Shown: in pieces, positions 1 through 10,970 of the stretch
Numbering within the stretch: position 1 is the first letter of the stretch
Layout: every line of letters starts with the position of its first letter
NCBI GenBank assembly: GCA_028023455.1
Contig: JAQFVV010012442.1
Coordinates: 1,836,903 to 1,900,902, forward strand
Direction of reading: 5' to 3'
DNA length: 64,000 bases
Source of the DNA: Epiperipatus broadwayi
Taxonomy: Eukaryota > Onychophora > Udeonychophora > Euonychophora > Peripatidae
Made by a program: the position numbers and the translations under genes
The notes under the pieces: model-generated
Database searches by the model: none
What the model saw: only the letters and a program-made list of their open reading frames with translations
What the model was told of the DNA's origin: nothing

Positions 1-3000
1 ATTAACGGATGGATCGTATGATGATCGACAAAGTTTTTTTTTTAAAAAAGGATACATTGTGGGCAGGGTCTTCTCTAATTTTTTCTGTTAGTGGACACAT
101 AGTAATCTTTCTGGTTCATCATCATCGTCTGACCTATGAATAATTTAAGTGTATAGTTTTATTATAAAATGTGTCACTAAATAATTAAATGGGCACACGG
201 GAACTCCTTTGGAAGTCAATTGGAGCCAACATTTGCCAGCGCAACAAAATTAATAAATCATGCTTAACCCAATACATCTATATTGGATTGTCCTCCAATC
301 TCGCCAGTATAAAATGTTTCAAGAACAAACTTTTATTGATAATTATTCTGTCGTAAATATTTTACTTATAGTACTTGGATGGATGTTTTTAATAAAATGT
401 AAGATAAAACTGAAAGGAAAATAATTACTGTAACCGTACATTTGTATTATATTTATTAGAAGACAAAATAAAATCTAAGCAATAGTTTATTATATTTAAT
501 TGTTATCATCAAAGAAAACTTTGGTGTTCTCGTGAGAGATAAATTTTAGCAGAAAAGTTTAAAATATCTGTTAGAATAACAGATTGAAATTAACAATGAA
601 AGAAATATTAAGTCAAGGATTACTGAATAATTCATAAATTTACCATAGCGAGCATCTGTTTTAAGCTAGATATCTGACTGAATTGTAGAATATTGACATT
701 GAAAAGAAGAATCCACGTAACGAAAGTTAATTCATTAAGTAGAAGAAACTAAATTTTACAAGTAATATACTATCAAATAAGTGATATTGCAAAGATATAA
801 ATTTTCATAATGAATTAATAACCTAACAAGGAGCCTGACAATTAATATAGCTACTTATTAAAAAAAGTATGGATCTTTAAATTCTGTTTTACTAAAATAA
901 AATTGCAATTTGGATAACTTCGAAATTATTATGCCATGACCGTGTATTTTTTTCATTTAGGATAATATATGTGTGTGTTCAAATATGGATAAACTTTAAG
1001 CTGCCTAAAAGAGAACAATCATAAATAGTGCAGTGGGATAAAAAGAGACTAAGAAAAATGTTCTTTATTATATTTATTGTTATGCTATATTTTTAATTTT
1101 GATTTATTACATATTCTTAATTAAGCGTTATAATATTGACCCGGTATTAAACTCAGGTTAAGATAGAAAATAAACTTTATTTGTTACTTAATTGCTTGAG
1201 CCCATATTTTATTTTATTATGAAATGCTAGTCAGAATGTAAAATGTAGAAGACGTTTAGAAATATTACTTTGCCAATAGTTTTAAAATGAATATTTTCAT
1301 TTTTATTTAATTCACATATGCTTTTAAGTATTTGATTGATAATCCCTGGAGAATGAGTTAATTAAGATGTGTGTGTTTGAAGTAAATGATGCCCATTTCT
1401 TATTTTATAGAATTAACATTTAAATAAAATTTTATTCTTAAGTTGTATTAGAGTAATTTTAGAATTATCGGTTCATGCATCAATAATATCATACCCTTAT
1501 GTACGGTGAGAGTGCAAATGACCTTTGTTTGTTTGAGATGAATGTAGTTCTTACCACCTCAAAGGCTGAGATGGACCATACTTATCTAACAATTAGGTAC
1601 ATTTAAATTTGAAGATATTCAGGAGATCCGAGGATGTATTCCCAGCTCCATTATTATTAGTTTGCTTTGTAAAAGAAATATTTTTATACGGTTGTAGTAT
1701 GTGGTGATTTAGCATATCTTCTTTTATACGCGCAACGACAAGCTCTTCACATATGTTATTGCCTCAAGTAGAAGGGACATTTAGGTTTATGCTATCACCA
1801 ATATGTTGTCTATTGATTTATTTTCTCTTGCAAAAGTATTATTATTATTACCCAGTGTTGTATGAAATATTGTTGAATGTTTTGCTAGGTCATTAGGTAT
1901 CAGTTAAGATTAGTTATTTGCTGAAGGGAGTTAATTATACATAATATTTTAATTCAGAAATTGATGCATAGTTTAGCTGAGCTTATCTTGCAGCTTGATA
2001 TTGAACAGATAATTATTTTAAATTTGAGATTAATAATTTGAACCTATACAAGTAATGTGCATCATCTCTGGTCCAAGCTGAAGCAAGTCACCACTGGACT
2101 GATAACACAATGGTAGAAAAAGTCGTGTTGGTTTCATAGTATACAATACACATATGTGTGCTTCAGTATAACTTCTTAAATTATTATATAAGTAGAATTA
2201 GAAGTTAAGCCTTAAGTTATGGGAAATAATAGCTGGTAAAATTAGTTATAAACTTGAATAGCAAGATTAAATTTAAATTTTTAAAAAAAGTGAATGTAAT
2301 AGTGGAGTAAATGAAACACTAGTTTTGTTTATAAGGGCTATAAGCTAATTAATTTAAGAATAATTATATTTATCACAATCTCAGTATTGATGAAGCACTG
2401 CTTCAGAAAGAAAAAAAACAATTGATGTTAAAGAAAGATACCATGGATCAAAATAGTTATCGAGTAGCCTATAGTATAATCTTTATTTGTCCCCAGTGAT
2501 AGTATATAAGTATCACTGTTGGTATGAGGACTTTATCGAAGATAGAATAGGCTCTGAAAGACCTCTATCCCGTAGTCAGTATTGATCCATTCTAAAGATA
2601 TTTTGTAATTATTATTTCGTATTTTCTGTTTCTATTGGATCGCAACGATGTTTTGTTTTATCTTGTAGTATTTATTGTTCAAACGTTAATAAATATTTTA
2701 TTTGAATGTAAACTTTTTGTTGTGTCTTAATGCTTGGGTATCCATTGATTCCAGAAATCTAACGAAAAAAATGTACAAAAAATACTCCACAATTTTCAGT
2801 ACAGATGTGTCAAAAATACCTTTATTAAATATTACTACTAAATTAATACTTATTTTTTTATTATCCATTTGTTGAGACTTAAGAATTAATCTGAAAAAAA
2901 ACATTCACTCTATTTGAGATCATAATGATCATATGGAAAACATCTGAAAAAATATTTTTAAATTTAATTTTAATCTTTAGTTTATCAAGTTAGTTGTGTT

Positions 3001-3948
3001 AGGACTAATGTCACGAATAAACATCAAAACCCTTTTTCTCTCCTGATACTTGAATGTATTCCCAGGCGCTAAGAATCTAGTCAAAATTTATTGTAAATCA
3101 ATATTTCATTTAATAACTGTGTATTTGTTACTAATATTTCTTTTTATTATTATTATTTAGGATTATTATCTTTAGTTAAGAGTAGACATTCTCTTCCAGA
3201 ATGTGGGTATGTATATTTGAGTTAAATTCACTGGGATAGTGTTTAGTCATCTACAACAGATTTGAAAGTGATCGTTAAAAGCTCCTCACTATAAATCAAG
3301 ACCCTGAGAGCAAAAGGTTTTACAATCAGAAAAGTGTTAAATGACAAGAGGATCATTGCTGATATAAATAACAACAAAGAGTTATTGAGTAAATAATATT
3401 ATATATTTTCTTTCTGTGTGGGTGTGAAAGATGTCATTGTGTTGAGTCATATTTGTGGTAGAGAGGTGATGGAGGAAAACATAAACATTTAAGAGTAATT
3501 AATTGTAACTTGGGAGGATGTTTATTTTAGGTTGATCTTACAATAAACTTAAATATAAGAAATTATGAACCGAATTGTTGCAGCTGCCATCAGAAATCAT
3601 ATAACTGTGTTGGATTTGTATGACTTATACGTGAGTCTGTGGAGGAAATAATTTGCCATTAATTCATTTATGTAATAATTACAGAGATCAAAAACTAGAC
3701 ATACTATTCATAACTTAAATTATTATAATAAATATATAAGGATTTTTTTTAAAAAAATAATAACTTGCTTCCCTTACAGACTTACAATTGGTGCCCTGGT
3801 GAATAAAAAAATCAATTTTATGACCTGAATCTATAGTATGGAGTGAGAGTGCTCATAATGGTGAGTGTTGTTTAATAGCATGCTAATCTCTCCTAACACT
3901 GATGCGATGATTACTCATACTTATGTAAGAAGCTTTACAATTTTCACA

Positions 3949-3956
<8 letters not shown>
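1..3956. other. AT-rich non-coding DNA, nothing recognised
   Basis: No open frame of useful length, no recognisable domain, no tRNA-like boxes and no long repeat partner within the window were seen here. Short open frames (for example 2698-2904 minus) have the low-complexity composition expected by chance in AT-rich DNA. A slightly less AT-rich patch near 2070-2130 has no recognisable identity. Confidence 0.6.

Positions 3957-4003
<47 letters not shown>
3957..4003. repeat. (TA)n microsatellite, left flank of LTR element
   Basis: An uninterrupted TA run of about 47 bp ends exactly where the LTR begins with TG. The opposite flank of the element (from 9290) is also TA-rich and continues into (TG)n, so this was probably one compound microsatellite before the insertion. 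Confidence 0.95.
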
Positions 4004-4006
<3 letters not shown>

Positions 4007-6261
4007 AACGAGCACAGACGTTCGTTACATTGTTTTTTTTTTTATATATATTATTAAACAAGTTAAAATAAAAAGTTCGCATTTAAAAACTTTCTTTAAA
4101 AATTAAAAATTGAAATTAAAATATCGTCTTAAACTCTTATATATTAAGTCGCACAGATAATAAAAAATTATTAAAATAAAATTTTTATTAAAGAAAAAGG
4201 TATTTTTAAAACTAAATTTTAAAAAAGATTTGGAGATAAAATTATATCTTTAAATTTGTCTTGAAATATATTTTTGATTTGGAAAACAGGGTAATTAATT
4301 AGAAATGGAAATGATTGTTAATTAGTTAAATTAAAACCAGCCTTGAGCATTTAAATGTAATAACCTCAGTCAGATAGAAAAAAAACAATAGAAACTGATT
4401 AGCCAATGAAAGAAATCCATTTGGGAAATCGGACCTCAGCGAAAGAATCATCACTCCATGACGCAATGTTAATTCAATCCTTGACATTAATATAAAAAGG
4501 ACAGGTTTTGGAAAGCTTGGTAGTTAGTGAATGAGAAGTGATTGATTATTGACGATGTAACAGCTAGGTGTTAGTGCTGAGGGGATTGAAAAAGACGCAC
4601 AGCTTCAATCCTTTCAGTTCTGTAAGAAAGGAAGAAAAATGGGCCATCGTTTCTTCATTGAGGACCAATTACACTAAAAAAAAAATAAAAATCTCCAAAG
4701 GATAAATAAATCGATCAACCGGATACAAATCTTCGGACGACGTGGGAATTCACGTGCAAACGGCAAGGAATATACGAAGATGAACTATTTCAATAACCGT
4801 AAGACTTTAAAATTTATGAACAGTAAATTAAAAACTTTCCAGATTTAAATGATTTCAATATTATTCTATCTGACCAACATTATTTTATTAATTAGTTATA
4901 ATTTTATTTAATGTATTTAATTTGTAAAATCATTTCCATTTATTTATTTAATTTTGTTCTTTAAGTTTTATTATGATTTCTGTTTTCCGTTAAATAAATT
5001 ATAAAAAAATGTTAAACTTAAGTCGGGCGTGAATGGCTGTATCGATTTGTAAAGATATATTAAGGGAGGGTAATCTTGGGTTGTTCATTTCGTAGTTGAA
5101 TTGGTTCAATGGATTGGATATATTTATGTAATTAGTAGGTGTAATATGAGATCCGCTACGGGCAGGATTATAGATATACGCCACACACCCTCTGTTTGCC
5201 TATGGATGGGTTTGTAAGTCGGCAGAATACCGCAGCCCATTCCTATGGAGTTTTTAGTTTATTGATCTACTTGCCCACAGATGTCACATCCCTGTGGGTG
5301 GAGAGTCAATGTCGTTTCTATTTCTACATATTGTTCAGATGTACATTCCTGACAATATTGTTGTGTTGTCGTATCATGCTACATTGAATACATGAATGTA
5401 TCAGATGGATTGGCGCCAGTTGATTGCGAAATGTGTTGCCTAAGGTTAAGTAGGGATAGAATATTTTATTTTTAAATGCAGATCTATGTAGTCGATTCAG
5501 GCTCGATCCTAAATAAAACTATTAAATTTAAGTTGTTTATAGACGCTTGCATGGATTGTTTATCGGTTAACTATGTTTTACGTTTCTTCCGATTTGATCA
5601 AAATATATAGACATTCGATAAATAATGATACCTTACGGTGAGTATCTAAAAATGTATTTATTCGGATGTCTTTTAAGTTATTGGTGACGATGCAAGTATC
5701 TTACGATGAATACTGGAGGGTTTCTTATAATTCCCTATGCAATTGTCAGTAATCAATAATTTTGTATTTTGATCGTTTATGTTTACTTTGAAATGTTTTT
5801 GACCGTTGAAATCTATGTAACCGATCTATAGCAACATATTAAACAGGTTTATAAGCCCATCTGTGCGAACTTGATTAAAAATGTAAATTTATAATATAAT
5901 AGTAACTCAATGTAAATTAAAGTAAAATCAAAGTTAAAAATAATGTTAAATGTTTAAATGTAAATCACTAAAATAATTTTAAACCTTATATATATGTGCA
6001 TAAATAAATCTGTTTGTATGATAATTACTGGCAGTGGCTTACTTTATTCTTTTATATACTAGTAAATGATATTATTAAATCTCTGCTATTCCACTGAGCT
6101 AGTGACAATGGGCTAACGATCTAAATATGTAAATAAAGTGGAATCCTAACAGCGTGTATCTGCCTACTTTATAAATTTTTCTAGGCTCAAATGCCTAGAT
6201 GGCGCCCTTTGGTAGTGCGGTGCGGTGCGATGCGATCTCCCACTTCGTTTGGATCGTTATA
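4004..6261 (+). repeat. 5' long terminal repeat
   Basis: Near-identical to 7034-9289. The first 26 bp form a hairpin: TGTAACGA, a 9-bp spacer, then TTCGTTACA. Differences from the 3' copy include a short substitution/indel near 5583-5595, a 4-bp difference in a TTTA run near 4943, and single changes near 6154 and 6219. The region near 4400-4500 contains CCAAT-like sequence (GCCAATG) and a TATA box, as expected for a U3 promoter. Open frames at 4999-5184 (minus) and 5196-5387 (plus) recur in the other LTR only because the LTRs are copies. Confidence 0.9.
4491..4500 (+). promoter_or_regulatory. TATA box of the 5' LTR (TATAAAAAGG)
   Basis: A canonical TATAAAAAGG lies about 490 bp into the LTR, with a CCAAT-like motif about 80 bp upstream. 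Transcription would be expected to start about 30 bp downstream, near 4520. The same motif recurs in the 3' LTR at about 7522. The assignment rests on motif and context only. Confidence 0.6.
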
Positions 6262-6263
6262 AT

Positions 6264-6281
6264 TGGCGTCCCAAGTGTGGC
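6264..6281 (+). other. tRNA primer-binding site of the LTR element
   Basis: The sequence TGGCGTCCCAAGTGTGGC begins 2 nt after the 5' LTR. TGG complements the universal CCA 3' end of tRNAs, and the TGGCGnCCCAA core resembles primer-binding sites of many animal LTR elements. The matching tRNA could not be identified here. Confidence 0.7.
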
Positions 6282-6845
6282 CTTACCTCAGAGATTGACC
6301 CTGAGAAGGGGAATTAATGCTGAAATTTCCGATCTTTAATAAACCACAAATACCCTGAGCAAATTTTATCAAAATGAATGTTTTATCTGCTTACATAAGT
6401 CGGATATTTTTAAATTTTATAAAAGCACTGCCAGCAAGAAATTGCGCATATATATTAAATAAAAGAAAGATATAAAAAATTTTAAAACTAATTTTTGTTA
6501 AAAAAAAAAAAAAAAAAGTCAAAAGGTTGCAATAAATATGTTTTTTGTTGTTGTTGATATATATTACGCTTTAACGTGTATAGGCGCACAGCCCCGTAAG
6601 TTTATGATCGAAATGTGGTGCCTTACGATGAGTACCTTTGGGAATTACTTCAGTGTAACCCTATTTAAGCATTTTAATCAGTCATAAATAAGTTGGTGGT
6701 ATTTATAATTGTGCTGCAAATATACACGTATAAATCCATTATCTTGGAACATATTTATCTCAATGCAACCTTCCTAAATAAGTTAAATAATTTGTTTGTC
6801 ATGCCGTAAGTAGAAATCAAATGGATAAAATAAAATAGAATTCTC

Positions 6846-6856
6846 GGGGGGAGGGG
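6846..6856 (+). other. Polypurine tract candidate (GGGGGGAGGGG)
   Basis: This is the only strong purine run in the internal region, and it is followed at once by TGTTAACG, which resembles the LTR start. It lies about 178 bp upstream of the 3' LTR as defined by the repeat, whereas a polypurine tract normally abuts the LTR. Either it is not the priming tract, or related elements have a longer LTR starting here. Confidence 0.35.
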
Positions 6857-7033
6857 TGTTAACGTAAATGGTCCTTAGGTAGGCGATGGTCAACATTTTC
6901 TTTTTCTTTTTGTATATAGTTTTTTGTAAAATTAGTAACTGAATGTTTGTAAATTTTGTTAATACCGTAATTACTAACCCTAAGTAAAATATTTTTTTTT
7001 TTGATCATTTTTTTTTAAGTAACTTTACTGATA

Positions 7034-9289
7034 TGTAACGAGCACAGACGTTCGTTACATTGTTTTTTTTTTATATATATTATTAAACAAGTTAAAATAA
7101 AAAGTTCGCATTTAAAAACTTTCTTTAAAAATTAAAAATTGAAATTAAAATATCGTCTTAAACTCTTATATATTAAGTCGCACAGATAATAAAAAATTAT
7201 TAAAATAAAATTTTTATTAAAGAAAAAGGTATTTTTAAAACTAAATTTTAAAAAAGATTTGGAGATAAAATTATATCTTTAAATTTGTCTTGAAATATAT
7301 TTTTGATTTGGAAAACAGGGTAATTAATTAGAAATGGAAATGATTGTTAATTAGTTAAATTAAAACCAGCCTTGAGCATTTAAATGTAATAACCTCAGTC
7401 AGATAGAAAAAAAACAATAGAAACTGATTAGCCAATGAAAGAAATCCATTTGGGAAATCGGACCTCAGCGAAAGAATCATCACTCCATGACGCAATGTTA
7501 ATTCAATCCTTGACATTAATATAAAAAGGACAGGTTTTGGAAAGCTTGGTAGTTAGTGAATGAGAAGTGATTGATTATTGACGATGTAACAGCTAGGTGT
7601 TAGTGCTGAGGGGATTGAAAAAGACGCACAGCTTCAATCCTTTCAGTTCTGTAAGAAAGGAAGAAAAATGGGCCATCGTTTCTTCATTGAGGACCAATTA
7701 CACTAAAAAAAAATAAAAATCTCCAAAGGATAAATAAATCGATCAACCGGATACAAATCTTCGGACGACGTGGGAATTCACGTGCAAACGGCAAGGAATA
7801 TACGAAGATGAACTATTTCAATAACCGTAAGACTTTAAAATTTATGAACAGTAAATTAAAAACTTTCCAGATTTAAATGATTTCAATATTATTCTATCTG
7901 ACCAACATTATTTTATTAATTAGTTATAATTTTATTTAATGTATTTAATTTGTAAAATCATTTCCATTTATTTATTTATTTATTTTGTTCTTTAAGTTTT
8001 ATTATGATTTCTGTTTTCCGTTAAATAAATTATAAAAAAATGTTAAACTTAAGTCGGGCGTGAATGGCTGTATCGATTTGTAAAGATATATTAAGGGAGG
8101 GTAATCTTGGGTTGTTCATTTCGTAGTTGAATTGGTTCAATGGATTGGATATATTTATGTAATTAGTAGGTGTAATATGAGATCCGCTACGGGCAGGATT
8201 ATAGATATACGCCACACACCCTCTGTTTGCCTATGGATGGGTTTGTAAGTCGGCAGAATACCGCAGCCCATTCCTATGGAGTTTTTAGTTTATTGATCTA
8301 CTTGCCCACAGATGTCACATCCCTGTGGGTGGAGAGTCAATGTCGTTTCTATTTCTACATATTGTTCAGATGTACATTCCTGACAATATTGTTGTGTTGT
8401 CGTATCATGCTACATTGAATACATGAATGTATCAGATGGATTGGCGCCAGTTGATTGCGAAATGTGTTGCCTAAGGTTAAGTAGGGATAGAATATTTTAT
8501 TTTTAAATGCAGATCTATGTAGTCGATTCAGGCTCGATCCTAAATAAAACTATTAAATTTAAGTTGTTTATAGACGCTTGCATGGATTGTTTATCGGTTA
8601 ACTATGTTTTGCGTTTCATATTTGATCAAAATATATAGACATTCGATAAATAATGATACCTTACGGTGAGTATCTAAAAATGTATTTATTCGGATGTCTT
8701 TTAAGTTATTGGTGACGATGCAAGTATCTTACGATGAATACTGGAGGGTTTCTTATAATTCCCTATGCAATTGTCAGTAATCAATAATTTTGTATTTTGA
8801 TCGTTTATGTTTACTTTGAAATGTTTTTGACCGTTGAAATCTATGTAACCGATCTATAGCAACATATTAAACAGGTTTATAAGCCCATCTGTGCGAACTT
8901 GATTAAAAATGTAAATTTATAATATAATAGTAACTCAATGTAAATTAAAGTAAAATCAAAGTTAAAAATAATGTTAAATGTTTAAATGTAAATCACTAAA
9001 ATAATTTTAAACCTTATATATATGTGCATAAATAAATCTGTTTGTATGATAATTACTGGCAGTGGCTTACTTTATTCTTTTATATACTAGTAAATGATAT
9101 TATTAAATCTCTGCTATTCCACTGAGCTAGTGACAATGGGCTAACGATCTAAATATGTAAATAAAGTGGAATCCTAACAGCGCGTATCTGCCTACTTTAT
9201 AATTTTTTCTAGGCTCAAATGCCTAGATGGCGCCCTTTGGTAGTGCGGTTCGGTGCGATGCGATCTCCCACTTCGTTTGGATCGTTATA
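7034..9289 (+). repeat. 3' long terminal repeat
   Basis: Second copy of the LTR, near-identical to 4004-6261 with a constant offset of about 3030 bp and few mismatches. It ends TCGTTATA immediately before the (TA)n/(TG)n flank. The TATA box recurs at about 7522. Confidence 0.9.
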
Positions 9290-9320
9290 ATATATATATG
9301 TGTGTGTGTGTGTGTGTGTT
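9290..9320. repeat. (TA)n(TG)n microsatellite, right flank of LTR element
   Basis: A short TA run continues into ten or so TG units. With the TA tract at 3957-4003 it marks the original integration site of the LTR element. Confidence 0.9.
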
Positions 9321-9437
9321 AAAACGAAGATTTGCACGGGTTAAATATATAAAATACATATTTTGCGGGTTCATCCATGTTAAAAACTTTTAATATATAT
9401 ATATAATACAAATCGATGTCTATATTTATTCAAAATA

Positions 9438-9647
9438 ATATACATAAACTTATAAATAAATACTAGAAAATACAGTAATTAACATTTGTTAAAAAGAACA
9501 AAAAATATAAATGTCACTTAATGTATTAGTTGACAAAGACTACAAGGATAGTTGAAAGCCTCCTAAGTAATGTTTATATTTTTTGTTCTATGTAACAAAT
9601 TTTAATTACTGTATTTTCTAATATTTATTTATAAGTTTATACATATT
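9438..9647. repeat. Foldback (inverted repeat) of about 210 bp
   Basis: Left arm about 9438-9520 and right arm about 9566-9647 are reverse complements with few mismatches; matching landmarks are ACATAAACTTATAAAT on the left and ATTTATAAGTTTAT on the right, and the arms share the ACAGTAATT / AATTACTGT core. The ~45-bp loop is unrelated. The right arm ends exactly where repeat unit A begins at 9648. It could be a MITE-like foldback element; no target duplication was confirmed. Confidence 0.75.
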
Positions 9648-10195
9648 GTACCAGTTGAAAATGTATGTCCATCCAACAAGACTTTGGAGCAAAAATACCA
9701 TAAATCCAATCATGCCCGAAATACACAGGTCAGGACCAATCATGAATTCTAACCTGTTTGGCCATTCCCCATATCTATAACACTATGGACAACACTTATG
9801 GTGATACCACATAAATTCTTTCTATCCCAGTCTGGTGCTACAACATTTTGCATGAAACTGGTGATAATGATGATGAGATATTGAGTGAATGCGAGATATA
9901 AGTTAAAAAAACATAAAATATATATATTAAGGAGATTCAAACAACTGGATTAAAGTTTAAAATATAAATATTTATTTGGACAAAATTCAAGATGAATTTT
10001 TTATATATAATCAACCTCACACCTTTAAAACTTTGTTTTCATTATAAACATTTAACAAACTTGAGACAATTATTTTTATTTTAACAAATACAATTTAGTG
10101 CTGTGGTTACAATAATGAATGTATATTTAAAAATAGGATTTTATACAATGTTACAAAAACAGATTTTTCTGGATAGTTTGGTGGATGTTTTATAC

Positions 10196-10198
10196 ATT

Positions 10199-10240
<42 letters not shown>

Positions 10241-10245
10241 AATAT

Positions 10246-10303
<58 letters not shown>

Positions 10304-10304
10304 A
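10196..10304. repeat. (TA)n foldback pair with inverted flanks
   Basis: Order: ATTTAAAT (10196-10203), (TA)n, its inverse copy (to 10243), an (AC)n block (10246-10258), (TA)n, then (GT)n (10283-10303), the inverse of the (AC)n block. This is the L-(TA)n-L'-R'-(TA)n-R arrangement seen at several other places in the window. Confidence 0.75.
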
Positions 10305-10690
10305 TGATCAATAGATGAGCTTTACTAAAAACCACCATACAAGCATATTTTGTTAACATAAACATCAAAAGAGTCAGAATTCACTATCTCTTTCATTAGC
10401 TCCACCTTCAAATCAGCTGATTTCAAGCTAATTTGCTATCATCAGTGAAGGGTAGGGACCAGAAACTAGATCTAAACACTAACTCCAAGCGTTTATGCAA
10501 CAAGTTCCTATCAGTTTGCCAGCATAAATTTTTCAGACACAATGTTTTCAAACCCAGCCTAATAAGTCATATAGCTACATGGGTCTGATATCAGTTCAGT
10601 TTCACCATATATATATATATATAATAGTAACAATCAGTCATATATCACATGACCTATATAGCTTGCATTACCAATATATATATATATATA
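10205..10690. mobile_element. ~480-bp insertion inside unit A, bordered by (TA)n
   Basis: Unit B has only a short TATATATA at the matching position (about 14930-14938), so this segment was gained in A or lost from B. Both borders are TA repeats. The interior is less AT-rich and includes, near 10440-10510, a motif (ATCAGTGAAGG...CCAGAAACTAG...TTTATGCA) resembling the dispersed repeat at 35525-35720 and 63700-63935. The element class is unknown. Confidence 0.5.
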
Positions 10691-10878
10691 TATCAAGATA
10701 CTATAGAGTTTTACTGATTATATGATTTTAGTAGGATGCCTTTGTCATTTGATACATAAGTTTATTTTTATTTATAGACTTTATTTACAACAATTAAAAT
10801 AAGGATACATTTTGATCAATAAGTCAACTAAAAACATTATTTATTTTACATTTTCAGCATTTAACAATAGAATATTGT

Positions 10879-10882
<4 letters not shown>

Positions 10883-10968
<86 letters not shown>
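10883..10968. repeat. (CT)14(AT)29 compound microsatellite
   Basis: A pure CT run (10883-10910) passes directly into a pure AT run (10911-10968). It sits inside unit A; unit B has no repeat at the corresponding place (near 15123), so it expanded after the copies separated. Confidence 0.95.

Positions 10969-10970
<2 letters not shown>

Larger units (their letters stand above)
6262..7033 (+). other. Internal region of LTR element, no coding capacity
   Basis: This 772-bp segment between the LTRs starts with the primer-binding site and contains no ORF above chance length, an A-run near 6500-6516, and a purine block (6846-6856). It retains only cis-acting sequence, which makes the element dependent on a partner for reverse transcription and integration. 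Confidence 0.8.
4004..9289 (+). mobile_element. Non-autonomous LTR retrotransposon, full length
   Basis: Two direct repeats of 2258 and 2256 bp (4004-6261 and 7034-9289), differing at only a handful of sites, flank a 772-bp internal segment. Each LTR opens with TGTAACGA and closes with TCGTTATA, an imperfect 8-bp inverted terminus. A primer-binding-site-like sequence starts 2 nt after the 5' LTR, which sets the plus orientation. The internal segment has no gag or pol frame, so the element must have been moved by proteins from another element; in structure it resembles non-autonomous large-LTR elements (LARD-like, though here the LTR and not the interior is large). Near-identity of the LTRs implies recent insertion. 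The target was a (TA)n/(TG)n tract, so a target-site duplication cannot be read. The superfamily is probably Ty3/gypsy-type from the PBS style, but this is inferred. Confidence 0.87.

Noticed and set aside
4999-8418. Two ORFs (61 and 63 codons) each present identically at two positions
   Set aside because: They are duplicated only because they lie in the two LTRs; identity reflects LTR homogenisation, not coding constraint.
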